Assembly (NCBI GenBank): GCA_003415625.1
Contig: PYIU01000007.1
Location: forward strand, 3,348,001-3,412,000
Direction of reading: 5' to 3'
Length of the DNA: 64,000 bases
Origin: Aquanectria penicillioides
Lineage: Eukaryota > Ascomycota > Sordariomycetes > Hypocreales > Nectriaceae
The notes below the pieces were generated by a model. The model saw only the letters and a program-made list of their open reading frames with translations, ran no database searches and was not told the DNA's origin. Of this stretch, positions 21,801-34,243 are shown piece after piece. Position numbers and translations under genes: made by a program. The number at the start of each line of letters is the position of its first letter. Position 1 is the stretch's first letter.

Positions 21801-23159
21801 TTCCCTAGTACATAGTACTGCCCGAGGCGCCGCATACAGTGTCAGCGCCAGGCTGCATGTCCCATCTTCATCATGGCCAACCTCGTCGCCCGCCGGGAGG
21901 GTTGTTCCTTTCAGCCTCCCAAGTTCCCGCTAAGGTGCAGAGTTTTCTCCCTTGGCTTGGTTTTCTCGCCTCCTTTTATTCAGCATGGAGTACGTCGCCA
22001 ACGCTCGGCTGTGACAGATCAGTCAGTGCTCGAGGGGCCACACTGGATCTCCCCACAGACCGATTGCCTCCATGCCACATGTTCGAGCCCTCCCTGCTGC
22101 CGCCGGGCTGGGAGGCCATCCAGTCACAGCGCTGGACAGCCCGAGTGCCAGGTTCCATTTGAGTGTTTGCGTCCTCCAGGTCCCTGACTAATGCACCGTG
22201 CCTGGCCCTGCGACCAGGGTGCCCTCGCCCTGCTGGCAGCCCCCAATCCAGGCCTAGGCAGATCTCGGTTTAGCTGGGCCTGGGCAGTGAGCCATTTTCC
22301 CTTGCCAGCTCAAGCCTGTTCCAGCCAGGGCGGCGCCAAAGCGGCACCAGAGGGAACAAGGCCACTTCAAGACATCCAGGAGACGCCAGGGCCACAGCAA
22401 GCTCTCGACATCGACTGGCCAGTTTGGCCGTGATCCATGCGATTTTCATCCCATCCCGGCCCATCCCATCGGCTCACTGCCGAGCGGATCCACGTTGCCT
22501 CCCAGGCCCGACGACGGAGCTCCTGAGCTGACTGTAGACTACACAGCCGGCCCAGCGCCGCGCGACTAGTGACATGTTGCCATGCCTTGCCGTGCCCCCA
22601 GCATCGCGAATCATGGAGCCGCTGCGACCCGACCTGCTGGTCTGGGGCGCTTTGGAAACCCTGCCTTCCCTGTCCATGGCTCTCTCGGGCCCCCTAGGCT
22701 TGGGAGAATCTGTTTCGCCATAGCCGGTGCTGCATGGCCTTTGTCGTCCCAAGTGCCTGGGCATGCACCTCTCTCCTCGATCGAGTGCCACCCCCCTACG
22801 GGACTCATCAACCCCCCCAGAGGATGCTCTTCCGTTCTTCATGTATATAAGCTGGGGCATCCGCCCTCGTGCAGCCCGTCTTCCCTGTTGCTCACCATCC
22901 ACATTCTCTTGATATCCTGTTTGATATCTTTCCATTCCCTCTCTTTCTTCGTCATTCCCTCGGCTGGCCGTCGCCAAACCTGACCTTGATCTGTGATCAG
23001 TCCCTACCACTCCTTGACAACTCTTTTCCTCATCGCCGTGCGTTGAGAATCCATTCCGAGCCAGTCTCTTAGACAACACAGTCCTTCACACCACCATACT
23101 CTTCAACCGTACAAAGTACACACAAGTTTCCAACCAACCAACTTACACCACTTACAAAA
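18889..23159. other. 4.3 kb gene-free stretch between RPA43 and the secreted-protein gene
   Basis: This holds the RPA43 promoter on the left and a long upstream region of the 23160 gene on the right. Many short frames occur on both strands (maximum 201 codons, minus, 22474-23079), none with recognisable motifs. A 97-codon plus-strand frame at 19560-19853 begins with ATG in acceptable context but has no family features. I found no tRNA or 5S rRNA. Confidence 0.55.
22844..22850 (+). promoter_or_regulatory. TATATAA box upstream of secreted-protein gene
   Basis: A clean TATATAA (context ATGTATATAAGCTGGGG) about 310 bp before the ATG at 23160, followed by a CT- and CAAC-rich leader. A TATA box this clear is typical of strongly induced fungal genes. 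A long 5' leader is implied if it is used. Confidence 0.5.
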
Positions 23160-23825
23160 ATGTTTGCCTCCATCGCCACCATCTTCGCTGCTGCGGCCAC
23201 TCTGGTCTCTGCTAGCCCCATCGCCCTCGCTCCCCGAGGCAACTCCATCTCTGTGACCCCCCACGACAAGTACTCTAGCAGCGTCGGTGTGATCGGATGC
23301 AAGATCAACACCAACCGCGTTGCCTACTGGCCCAGCTCAGTTGGCTGCGACGACATCTGCGTCAAGGTCAGCAACGGAGAGCGCTCCGTCTTCCTCCTCA
23401 AGATCGACACCTCTGGTGGCGCCTACGACATCTCCTACGATGCCTGGAACTTCCTCACCTGCGGTAAGTCTGCCAAGGTTGACCCCCAGATCGGCGGAGG
23501 CCTCACCGTCACCTACGAGGACGTCGACGCCAGCAACTGCGCTCACCTGCTGTCTGATGGCAAGCTTCCCCTCACTGCCTACAACAGCATGAACTACCTA
23601 GTCAGCTGCCTTGCTGAGCCCGACAGCTGGGTTGCCAAGAACTACGAGCTCCTCAACATCTACGACCCCGTCTGCCATTGGGGCGTTGACGAGAAGTGCT
23701 CTCTCGACCTTGCCGTCTCCAACCAGGCTACCTGCCCCAGCGGCGCGGCTGCCGGTATCACCACCGAACTGGATCTCAAGGTCGAGAACATCGTCTACAG
23801 CACTGGTGCCACTGCCACCGCTTAA
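23160..23825 (+). CDS. Small secreted Cys-rich protein, candidate effector (barrel-like)
   Basis: A 221-residue intronless protein. Residues 1-19 are a signal peptide (MFASIATIFAAAATLVSAS) and ALAPRG near 22-27 could be a propeptide site. The mature part has nine Cys. The block around residues 39-100 contains GCKINTNRVAYWP, GCDDICVKV and GGAYDISYDAWNFL, reminding me of double-psi beta-barrel (expansin/RlpA-like) folds and of fungal secreted proteins of unknown function. I do not recognise a named family. It stands alone in an 8 kb stretch behind a TATA-box promoter, as is usual for inducible secreted proteins. A role in host or substrate contact is inference. It could also be a cell-wall-binding protein. 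Confidence 0.72.
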   Translation: MFASIATIFAAAATLVSASPIALAPRGNSISVTPHDKYSSSVGVIGCKINTNRVAYWPSSVGCDDICVKVSNGERSVFLLKIDTSGGAYDISYDAWNFLTCGKSAKVDPQIGGGLTVTYEDVDASNCAHLLSDGKLPLTAYNSMNYLVSCLAEPDSWVAKNYELLNIYDPVCHWGVDEKCSLDLAVSNQATCPSGAAAGITTELDLKVENIVYSTGATATA

Positions 23826-26800
23826 GCTAGAACTTGTTATGAATAGACTGCCCTAGATAGGGGGTCTCACACTCGCTATGAATGAAACGAAACGACAGGA
23901 TACAAAAGAAGGACAGAAAGGTTTTGATTTATCCTCTTCCATGTAAATATAGAAATGAGCCAACATAAATTAAGGCTTTTGGTGTTGTTCACATAAACTG
24001 CTCCTCTTTGACTTGTTCCCGCTTTGTTTCTCTGTGATCTCACTTCTAGGCGCCGTCCTGTGTAAGCCGGGATGTGGCCCCACCTTGTCGTGCGCACGCC
24101 CAGTCTGCTGCCGGGTCCCCCGCCTGTTGGTCCGAAGCAACTTGTTGCACGCATGCTCACCCCATGCTTGTCAGGGTATTCTGGACTTGCAGAGAGCCAT
24201 AGGTTCAGACGGAAGAGAAATCTACAAAGGTCGCCTGTCTTTACGCGCCGAGGTGCTGCACATTGCGCCAGTATTATAAGAGTCATATTATGGCTACCTG
24301 AAGACTCACCATCTCTAGAGTAGCGTAGTCGTTGCATGATAAACTTGGGCGAGAAATAACTAGTTTAAGGAACTTTGTGGGTGACTTCAACATGCAGTCA
24401 TGCCCCAGCCAACTGAAGTTAAACGAGCCTATTCACAATAAGTTCTATGTGCATATTATTGCTGACGGCGCCGTAACGGTTGCAGATAGCAATCTCTCCG
24501 AATACATGTCGGTTCCCCTCAAATACGTTCCATTAGAGAGAGCTGGGTAGGCCCTACGACCCTATGCAGGCCAGATCGTCACTTGAGCGGTCTGCCTGAC
24601 ATATGCACCGCTTGGAAAATTATGAGGTATGATTAAAAGTGGGCCCATGGTTACGGCAGGAAGCGTGGTGTAGATGGCCTATTCGGCGACCCAGCACTTG
24701 AGAAATGATGACCGAATAACAAAGATGCGGTGATGAGACGAACAAAATGCCCTCTTACATGCAGGAAGACAATCCTGTCAGCTGCTCTGATTACTTCCTC
24801 CTGTGGATTTGCTGTGTGGGCTGCTCAAGCTCATGGTTAGAACCAGTCTCCTCCGCCGCACTCCTCCATTTCATCTATATCCTCACATGGTCATTTTCCC
24901 ACCGTGCTCGTCTGTATGTGCGAATCGCACTCCTGCCATGGATATGCCGAAAGTTACACGACATCGATCAAGCCGCGACCTCCCTGGAAGAAGATCCTGG
25001 CCTCAGTACCTGCATCAACTTCGTGCAGGCGGGTCACATCGAGCAGGACCAATCCCAACCGTAGTCAAAAGCAACGCGCCATAGGCGACCTGCCATAGCC
25101 GAAGTTCCCTCAGCACGCATGTTTTGAAACAGTGCCCCTCTACTACCCTTCTTTGGCAGTTAGTTCTCGGTGGAGGGCCTCGTTGGGCTTGCATCTGTGC
25201 CTCATTCCCCTTGGCGTTGCAGGTCGCCGAAATCGATGCTCAGTGATTGACGGTGCCGGGGTCCGACACCTGCCCGATCGGATGTGAAATCTACTAGGCG
25301 AGCTCGTTCCACCGTCTACCTAGACGTTTAAACTAGCTTTCGTTGCAGCACGAAGGATGCGGCGACGAGAAGACGAAACAGGCGTATCAGATCCGACGGG
25401 GGATCATGTAACCGTAAACACCTTATTTCACGTGTTTGTCGGCCTCTCTCGGCCAGCCGTTCAGGAGTCGAATCCATGTGGTGTGAGCCATCGGACGAGA
25501 TCTGGGGAAAACGGATCGTGGTCAGAGCGCGCGCGAAGGATGATGAAACTTTGACGGGCCGCGCGCGTAAAACGGACAAATCGAGGACGTTTTTGACAGC
25601 GATAGCGCACGCACCGGGATGTGTTGTTGCGACCTGGACCTTGCTTCAAGCACACCGGAAGGAGTCGTGATGGCTGGGTGACCCCGGGACGTCTACCATG
25701 AAGACTCGGCCGTTTGGACAATCCTTTGGCCACGATCCGGCGTTTGCCATGTAGGGGGACGATGAGCCGAATGGTTTGGGCGTTTGGTGTTGCGGTTGAA
25801 GGAGCTATAAGACCGTTGTGTTACTGAGACGAACACTGATCTGCGTGCGCATACAGAGCACTGACAGCGAATACTGCATTTGTGTAATCTACAGCGGCTT
25901 CCCTGAACAAGAGCAACTAAAGCGGCCGCATTTCTTGACCCTATGAGGTAATCAAGCTGCTGTCGAATTGTACCAGGAACCTGGTACGAGGATGCTGCTC
26001 TGGTGTGTCGTCATATTCAAATCTGTCTCGCATACCAGGATTGTCGGAATTAGTTCGACAGTTGAATTGAATAATTCTTATCTGTTTGATAAGTGGGCTT
26101 GTCAAGCCGTTCCGACATCGGATTGCAGGACAAATCCTACCGAGCTACACCAGTCGCTCTCATTGTATCAATAAACTATGTTAGTTATTCGCAGATGTCG
26201 CAAGCAACCAAGTCTGGATGTCTATCAGTTCGAATCTTAATAGACTAGGACACACTGTAGTTGTTGAGAACCTCTCCGAGACATTCCTCAGTCGCAAGGG
26301 TTGTCACTGACTTAGATTTCCCGCGCGGATATGACATTTCGGAATGGCCATTCTCCCAGCCCTCGAGTTAATTGCGAATTGTCAATCTATGGCCGTGCAT
26401 AGACTCTATCCCATCCACAGTGTCTCCATATCAGCCTATATGCATCTGATTGAGTAATTAAGGGTCAGCAGCCGATTGGAAATTGCTGACTGATTCCGAA
26501 CGGAAAGTGGGGATGGAGATTCTGTCGACATCGCCGAGCTTCCAACGGGCCGGCCAGAGCAGCCACACGGACCGTGGGTGGTCGGCACGGCCTGGGCGGA
26601 TGGTCTTAGTGGCGGATAGCGCTGTATTATAGCAGGCTTCGGGCAACTTACAGCGATTCCGGCAGTCCCCGCACCACCTGAGCACATGCCAGACCCAGCC
26701 ATTATCCGTGGCCGCGGGGGCGGGAGCAAGTAACTGCGCGGGAAACGGCTCAGGAGGGATAAAATTGGAGGGAGAGATGACTAATCTCGCACAGCGCCAG

Positions 26801-27091
26801 CGTCATGCGTCGCCGTAAAACCCCACTAACTAATGGCTATCAAGCAATGGTCCCGCAAACTATCGCCATCGCTGTGTGTTGCGCTTCGCTTCGCTTCAAC
26901 TGTTACTCACCCTTTTGCTCGACTTTGCGTCTCTCCTCTTGCGCCTTCCTCATTCATTGGCTTGCGCACGCTCGACCATTGGTCTCCTTCAACTCCGACT
27001 TGCCGATTCCGCTCGCCCAATGCGCATTTAGCGACCGACCGATTCCTCCACCATCCAACGGACCACCGATTGCGGCGCCGGCAAGGGAATC
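23826..27091. other. 3.3 kb gene-free stretch before RIB1
   Basis: Short frames only (maximum 109 codons outside the RIB1 overlap), without motifs. The last 300 bp is a CT-rich RIB1 leader. No RNA gene was recognised. It contains one inverted pair of GATA sites, listed separately. Confidence 0.55.
26077..26093. promoter_or_regulatory. Inverted GATA-site pair (CTTATC-N5-GATAAG)
   Basis: Two GATAAG sites face each other with a 5-bp spacer, about 1 kb upstream of RIB1. Fungal GATA factors (nitrogen, iron, light) bind this core. No target gene is evident, and the pair could be chance. Confidence 0.3.
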
Positions 27092-28277
27092 ATGCCCTCG
27101 GATGCCATGACGGACTCCCCGGCGGGCTCGACCCAGCTGCCCTCCTTCTACTCCCCTCGCACCCAGGCCGCCGATGTCTCTGCTTCCCAGAATGGCGACA
27201 GCGACGCCCAGCACGAGCAGCCCGTAGACGACTTGTCCCTTTCCCCCGCCGACGGCACCGAGACCCCCGCCGGAACCACTCAACTGCCCCCGCCATCACT
27301 CTTGTCCCCAGCCTTCACGCCGCCGGCCACGCCTGGCACTGCGACTCCCACGGCCGCTGGCCCTCGCGGCGTTCCGGTTGACAGCTCAATTCCCTCTGGC
27401 GGATGCGGTTCTAAGAAACCTCGTCTGCTTGAGACCCTACCCGAGGTACAATGTATTGTGCGCGCCCGCATCCCCACAGTTGCCGGTACCGAGATGTTCC
27501 TGCACCTGTACACCAACAACGTTGACAACAAGGAACATCTTGCCATTGTCTTTGGAAACAACATCCGCAGCGAGAGCCTAGATGCGCCCCGTGAGGGCGA
27601 GACTGAAATGGACCGCATGGTGCGCGGCGCATACACCGGCAGGCTGTTCCCCGGACGCACAACCAGCGGCATGGGCGCTGGAGAGCCCCATGAGGGACAC
27701 GCCCAGGCCGCTCAGCCGCCTCTAGTGAGAATTCATTCTGAGTGTTACACGGGCGAGACCGCTTGGTCAGCCCGGTGTGACTGTGGTGAGCAGCTGGATG
27801 AGGCTGCCCGTCTCATGAGTCTGCCCGGCAACACCAGCGGCGGCATCATCATCTACCTGCGACAAGAGGGTCGCGGAATTGGCCTAGGTGAGAAGCTCAA
27901 GGCCTATAACCTTCAGGATCTGGGGTCGGACACCGTCGAGGCGAACTTGATATTGCGCCATCCCGCAGACGCCCGCAGCTACGGTCTGGCTACCGCCATG
28001 CTGATGGACCTCGGCCAGAAGGACGTACGCCTACTGACCAACAACCCAGACAAGATCCGCGCGGTCGAGGGACCAAACCGAGAGGTCGTTGTCAAGGAGC
28101 GAGTGGCCATGGTACCGCTGTCCTGGAAGGGCAGGGGCGGCTTCCGCAGCCAAGAGGTTGAGGGCTACCTCAAGACCAAGGTGAGATTTTCTCCTGAAAC
28201 GGACGAAGACTAAGCTAACAAACCAATAGATTGAGAAGATGGGTCACATGCTAGATATGGCAGGACTTCCTCAATAA
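27092..28277 (+). CDS. RIB1: GTP cyclohydrolase II, riboflavin biosynthesis
   Basis: Catalyses the first committed step of riboflavin synthesis, opening GTP to a diaminopyrimidine with release of formate and pyrophosphate. Exons 27092-28180 and 28230-28277 (intron 49 bp, GTGAG to CCAATAG) give 378 residues; without the splice the frame would run into nine unrelated residues. The first 115 residues are a Pro/Ser/Thr-rich, probably disordered extension. The catalytic part has the zinc-binding Cys in [19 protein letters not shown] (Cys, then C-x-C) and the GTP-binding signature [20 protein letters not shown], then LLTNNPDKI. The protein ends [17 protein letters not shown], matching the ending I recall for fungal orthologs. 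A second ATG at 27107 could also serve as start. Confidence 0.93.
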
Positions 28278-28902
28278 GCGATACAGCCTCGAACGGCACG
28301 AATGAAGGGAGGCTTGTTGGATCAGCATTGCACACATGGATGGAGTTTATTTGGGCTGCTTTCGGTGGCGTTACGGCGGAAGCTATGTTGGATCTGTAGA
28401 TAAAACTGGCATATACCACAATATTTTTACTCTGCAAGTAGATGAATGGCCATTGATGTGGGTGTCTACGATCAAAGGTCAGCAGACAGTATCAAGGATC
28501 GGACCTGCCTGAATCGACTTGGCGATGAGTTGCGCGATATTACAAACACCCTGATATGCAAATAAAATTCCACGAACAAATATTATTCAACATTGTCCTG
28601 CACAACAAAGCAAATGCTTTCGAATCACTGAAGCATGATGTTACCTGTGTCTTGAAGTTTTAGTGGGGAGGGCCCTGTAATGTCGTGCACTAGTGGCCCC
28701 AGCTGGCAAGGCAGGCGCCGGGTTAATTGCAGAATAATTTCAGCCTTTCGTCACTGGCACCTCACGCGTCAGGTTCGAAGCTGCAACAATTCTTTTCTTC
28801 TCTCACCCTCTTCTCTTTTTTTCTTTCGCCAAACACACCCTCCTTTAAATTTCCTTTGCCCAAGCATGCGACAATAATACCGTCAAAATCTAACGCGCCA
28901 CA
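28278..28902. other. Intergenic between RIB1 and coilin-like gene
   Basis: 625 bp with the RIB1 3' end and a leader containing CTTTTCTTCTCTC tracts before 28903. No gene or RNA seen. Confidence 0.65.
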
Positions 28903-31900
28903 ATGTCGTCCCAAGGCATTCGTCTGCGCCTTGTGATTCGCAGACACGCGGTACCAGAAGTCAAGCTCGTGTGGCCATGTTCTGCCTCCGAGGACCTCAC
29001 CGTCGCAAAGCTCCTCGCTCAGATTAACGAGGTGGTTCCTCTAGAGAGTACCGACTGGGGCCTTGAAGATTACGTTGTTGAGCTGGCCGATGCCAGTGGA
29101 GGAAGCTTCGAGTGTTTGCATTTCCAGGCTGTTGGCAAGATTCTCAAGGAAGACGACCAGGTCATGTAGGTTTCTTGCTTTGATCCAGGTTGCAGCCAGG
29201 CTAACTTTTGGTAGCATTCGATCGCTTCTTACTGAAGACCTAAAACGACGAAGACTCAACGGCCGACATCAGATTTCTGCCGACGGCAAGCACCTCATTG
29301 ATGGCTTAGCTTTCGGAAGGCCTTGGCTTAGGGTCCCCCGAGACCGGCCCGCGCTCGACCTACCCCCTCGAAAACGAGCCCGTCTTACGCAGCAAGAGCA
29401 AGAAGAAGAGGACGAAGAAAATGACGTGTCATTCGTAGATGACGAGGGACAGCAGCTTTTGCTGGAGGCCCCTGGGTCGTTTGCCGACCCTAGCAGTGTT
29501 GGGATACACGCCGTATTTGACGACGCCGACCTGGACGCCGACAACGAAGATGAAGGCCCCGAGAGCGACAACGACTTTGAACCAGGCCGAGATGCCGAGA
29601 GCAGTGCCGATGAGGAAGAGGAAGTCAACCTCGAGGAAGAGCTACGATTGCTACAACAAGACAATGCCGTCATCGGAGAGCCCCCAACAGCAGAGCGCCT
29701 GGGGTTCGCCCCTATTGAGGATGAAGATGCCCCCAGGGGTCTTCTCTCGGCCCAAGATTTGGATCTCTCCTCGCTGGATAACATCACGGCCTTGCGCTCG
29801 GCGTTTCCCTTGACCTCCATTTCTGCCATTCATGGAGAGTTGCTCCGCCAGGGAAAGAACCTGAGGGTTACTTTCCAGGCGCTGTCCAGATCAAACGAGC
29901 CAACGATGAGCTTTGATGAGATGATGGACCGAGCCTTGACTGGATTTCAAGAGTTTGAGTCTCAACCAGCACTTCTTGATCAGGAACCGTCGCTACTTGC
30001 AGGCCTCAATGGCCAAGACTCAAGCTCGATGCTCAGAGGATCGACCAGGCCGCTTATAGAAGAAGTCGAAAGTGTCGACATCCCAATTGATGAGACTCCT
30101 AGTCGGATCATAGCCGGAAGTCTGAATATCAGCCAGTTGGTCAACATAGTAGAGACAGATGGTGACGATACATCCAGCAGTGGCAGTAGCTCAGATTCGG
30201 ATTCAGATTCGAGCTCTGACGACGACTCTGACGATTCCATAGACGGCACGTCTAGCTCTGAGAGTGATTCTAGCGACTCCAGCGATTCCAGTGACTCTAG
30301 CGACTCTAGTGGCTCCGGCTCAGATTCCGACTCCCACTCTGACTCTAGTGATGCCGGTGCAGATGACTCTGTCGAAGGCTCCAGTGACGGCAGCTTTGAC
30401 GCAAGCTCCAGCGATGAGTCCAGTTCGAGCGACGATTCAGATTCCGACTCGGAGCCCGAGGAGGTCACTTCAAAGCAGAAAGTCCCAGTGGAGACGCCTG
30501 TTGTCTCGGAGCCCGTAGAGGAACCACCAGCATCTTCTACCTCACGAGCAGCGGATGCCCCTGTTCCCCCTGGCTGCGGCTTGACGAGGACTCAAAAGCG
30601 CAATGCGAGACGGCGAGAGGCAAAGCGGCTCAGGCAGTCTGGTCCCTCACAATCACACTCCCTTTCAGCGTCCCCAATGGTTGCCGATATGGAGGGCGAA
30701 GAATCCGAGTTGGTGGCTCGAAAGAGAGCGCTTCTTAGCGTCGTAAGCGATGAAGTGCTCAATGAACCCACCAACAACCAGGAAAAGGTTACGACTGGGC
30801 CCCTCATCCAAGAGGTTGTCGAAAAGGCGCAGTCTCAGCAGACTCCCGCAGTTGAGACGCCAGCTGAGACCCCCAAAGATGCTACCCCGAGCTCTGAACC
30901 TAACTCGCAGCGTCGCATGAAGGTCGACATGGGAGCAGGACGCCGACTGCTTTTTGGGGCTTTGGGACTGAAGAATCCCAAGTCAAAAGCCGATGAGGAC
31001 AACCTGCGAAAGACATTGATGAAAGATGTGAAGCCGTTGGAAAATCCACGAACTCAAACGGCGCAGGCAAACGGCGCCGAGGCCGAGCCAGCAAAGCCTG
31101 AAGAGGACCCCGAAGCATGGCGAGAAAAGATTTCATACAGGGCAGTAGAATGCTGTCATGAGGGGATGGTGCTTAGTGAGCCACCATTCCCCTTTGTTCA
31201 ACGCTGGGATCCCCAGCAGCAGTATGGGTCAATGAGAAAAAGGAAGAGGGAGTCGCAAAACGTTTACGATGAGAGCTACTATGAAGAAGATTCTTATTGG
31301 AACGAGGACGAGACTGAGTGGAATGAGAGCAGCCAAAAGAAGAAGAAAAAGAAGAAGGGGAAAGCAAAAGAGAACAAAGAGGCCGAGGATGTGGAACTAA
31401 ATTATGATGATGTGCCCGTCAAGCCCCAGCTCGAAGGTAGCCAGTTCATTGATGTCGACGACCTTCCGGCTCTGCCATCTGACATCACAACACTCTTCAG
31501 CCTCGACTTTGGCGCCGTCAAGCCCGGCATGGTTATCACCTGGAAACAACTGCTCATGTCCAAGGCCACACGTTGGCAGCCGCAGTTTGTGACGCTGACG
31601 GGTTTGGTATTGTCGATTAGCGAAGACGACTCTCTTCATGTTCTCCTCGCGAAAAGGGATCGCCAGGAGAATGACAAGGAATATGACGACAGCGGCAATC
31701 GGATTTACGACAAATTCGAGGCGCCAGATTCGGATGAAGATGGCGAAGACGAAGACGATGGACGAAGGGATGTGGCATGGGCGGAAATGAGCGAGGCAAG
31801 GCTGGTGCAGTCTGCGCCTTCGCCCGCGCCCGGTGCTGCTCCGCCAGCTGAGGCTGCACCGGTAGAGGATGCAAGCACGGACAAGGTTAGCAAGCAAAAC

Positions 31901-33166
31901 GACAATGACAAGACAATGGCTGAGGAGTTAGGTTCGCAGGAAGTGATGGCTGAGGCGGAAGCCGAGCCGAGGAGCCCAGGAGCCACAAAACCCGGAAGCG
32001 ACAAGTCGACCTCGATCCCGTCTGGCCAGATTCAACCACGCATCGAACTTGCTATACACGACTTAGCATCAGACATTATACACACCCCAAGCGATAAAAT
32101 TGACAGCCCTAATCGGCAACTACAGGAAACTTCACAAGCCGCAGCACTCGAAAGGATAGCCTCGCAAGATGCAGAGACTGAAGCCGGTGCCATGGATATT
32201 GACAAGAGCTCTGAATCAGCACCCCTGGCTGACTCCGTGTTGGACTCGGTTATACCGGACAGCATGCCTTCATTTGATCTGCCCTCTCCACCATCAGAAG
32301 TGAGCGAAACTCACGCATCTCCCCTGGCCAACGAGCAACCGCCCCCTGGACCAGCATCTGCGGTGAGCATCAACAGTGGGCGACAGCCACCATCAAACTA
32401 CGGGGTGGACAACTCTCACGAGGATCCCCTCGAAGATTCGGGCATGGCAGAGGTTACGCCTCGAGCACAGTCGACTCCAGTTCCGCAGGATAACAACACT
32501 AAAGACGATGACAGCAGCAGCAGTCCGTTTCCAACACTGGACGAAATTTTTCACACTGCCGCCACATCGAGACAAACACAAAGCCCAGTCAAGTTGATGC
32601 AAATGTCGGCGCTTCGGTACTTAAAAGCTAGCGTGAGGCAAGATCTGGAGTATGAGGAAGCGATGCGCAGGCTGGATGAGGGTGACGAGTCGGAGGGGTC
32701 ATTGGATAGAAACAAGTCGATTCGAAGCTTGTTCCCCAATGCAACCCAGCCCGAGGCCTCTGGAAGTCTCCCTAAGCTGCTGACGCCCAAAGTGGAAACG
32801 CCGACGAGAGCCACACGGTCCAGGCGAGGGAAACAATCGTCGCCGTTTGTGATTCCGGAAGGCAGCCAGGTCATCGCTATCAGCTCAAGCCCGGCATCGT
32901 CGCAGTTTGCCGAGGACTATGCCAACGAGAGCCAAGACGAAACGTACAAGGATAGTTTGTTAGGAGAGTCGAGCGCATCGCAGAACAAGGACAATATAAC
33001 TCGACGCGAGACAAGGAGTCGAGGGAAAAGTGTGCCGGCAGCGCCCAATTCAGGCACTCGGACACGGATCACACGAAGTCGAACATCTTTGCCACCAGCG
33101 ATCAACGCCAGGGCGAGTGCTGTCAGTCAAATCAAGGGGAGGAGAAAGTCTAGTGGAAAATTTTGA
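28903..33166 (+). CDS. Coilin-like nuclear protein (N-terminal UBL-like and Tudor-like regions)
   Basis: Exons 28903-29165 and 29215-33166 (intron 49 bp, GTAGGT donor, CTAAC branch point) give 1404 residues. The N-terminus IRLRLVIRRHAVPEVKLVWP and the region to about residue 110 resemble the coilin N-terminal ubiquitin-like domain, and PPRKRARL follows as a nuclear signal. Residues 409-503 are a Ser/Asp repeat tract. Near 544 lies the basic TRTQKRNARRREAKRLRQ. WREKISYRAVECCHEGM (about 722) and FGAVKPGMVITWKQLL through about 903 could be the split Tudor-like domain found at the end of coilin. The last 500 residues are disordered and rich in short TRSR motifs. Coilin organises Cajal bodies and snRNP maturation. 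The layout supports this, but individual motifs are weak and fungal coilins are poorly known. Length is far above metazoan coilin. Confidence 0.6.
30180..30460 (+). repeat. Ser/Asp-coding degenerate repeat tract
   Basis: Runs of GAY-TCN codons inside the coilin-like gene encode SDSDSDSS and DSSDSSDSSDSS. Such tracts are typical casein-kinase-2 substrates and expand by slippage. It is an in-frame internal repeat, not a mobile element. Confidence 0.8.
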
Positions 33167-34243
33167 GGTGGGTTTGCCTCGCTCGGCTACATCCAGTGTA
33201 CCACGGCGTTTTTTGAGTGCATTTTTAGCATTGAAACGGAAGATACCAACCTATGTATTGATTTACCTATACGATGGCGAGACTAGGGTCGGCAAGACAG
33301 AATGAGAACTGGAGATTGTTGGCTGAGAGGCAACCGGAGCACGCCGTAGAGGAGCCAGAAGGCATTCCGAGCATCGAGATGGACCGGGGTGCTGGCATCT
33401 ACACTGCCGAAGGTGGTGGAGGATGCGCAAGTGCAGCAGGAATCAAGGCAGCAAGACAAATAGATGCCGTTGGCCAAACCCGCACATGTGCCTAAATTCT
33501 CAGCTTTAAGCGTAAATAATGCTTGCCAAACCCCCAAAGCAAAAAGCCCTGTCTGAACCGGAGCTGTTTCACATCTCGTGTGACTCCTCTAGGTCGCACC
33601 CACGCTTCACTTCCAGCCTGCGTCAGCCAACCAACGCCGCCTCCTCCACCACCTCATCGCCCACACCAAGACTCCAGAAGCGGCGGACCCCACCCGGCCG
33701 ATTGGGTCACGCCACCACGATCTTATGCAGCCCAGCCCAGCTTGGCATCTATGATGCTCACAGATGCTCACAGATGCTCACGGACGCTCATGGATTCCCT
33801 TTGTGTGCTTCCTTTGTGGGTTGCCTTTGTGGATGCGTAGAGGTCGGCAGGCGTGTCACGGGCTGTGGGCTCGGGACTGGATAGGTGGGCACGCATGATA
33901 AAAAGAGTCGCGTGTCGCGTTGAAGGCAGAGAGGAGAATTGGGCATGTCTTGAACTGAGAATTTATTTCTTAATTGCGTTTCCTTTGGTTCACGTCTGTC
34001 TGGGCTTAACGTTTCTTCTGCACTTATTTCTCTCCAGCCTCTCTTTGTTGTGTAGTTTGGTGTATTTCATCTCACTTCAAAGCATCATAGTTATTCACTG
34101 CGAATCGACGGACACAACAAACACGGCCTTGCTACTAAAGCAAAATCTTCAATACTGCTATTTTGCATCCCCTACAGAGACAGCCAGTTTTCCAGTCTCT
34201 TCTGAAACAAATCCCTACCAACAGTCGTTTACGCGTCGATATC
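33167..34243. other. Intergenic before small GPI-type protein
   Basis: About 1.1 kb with the 3' end of the coilin-like gene, a short tandem repeat and the CT-rich leader of the next gene. The 223-codon frame at 33853-34524 is a shadow in the leader and the next gene. Confidence 0.6.
33751..33790. repeat. Tandem repeat, 10-bp unit CAGATGCTCA, four copies
   Basis: Two perfect units (33761-33780) are flanked by two imperfect ones. Non-coding, about 450 bp upstream of the small surface-protein gene. A probable minisatellite. Confidence 0.85.
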
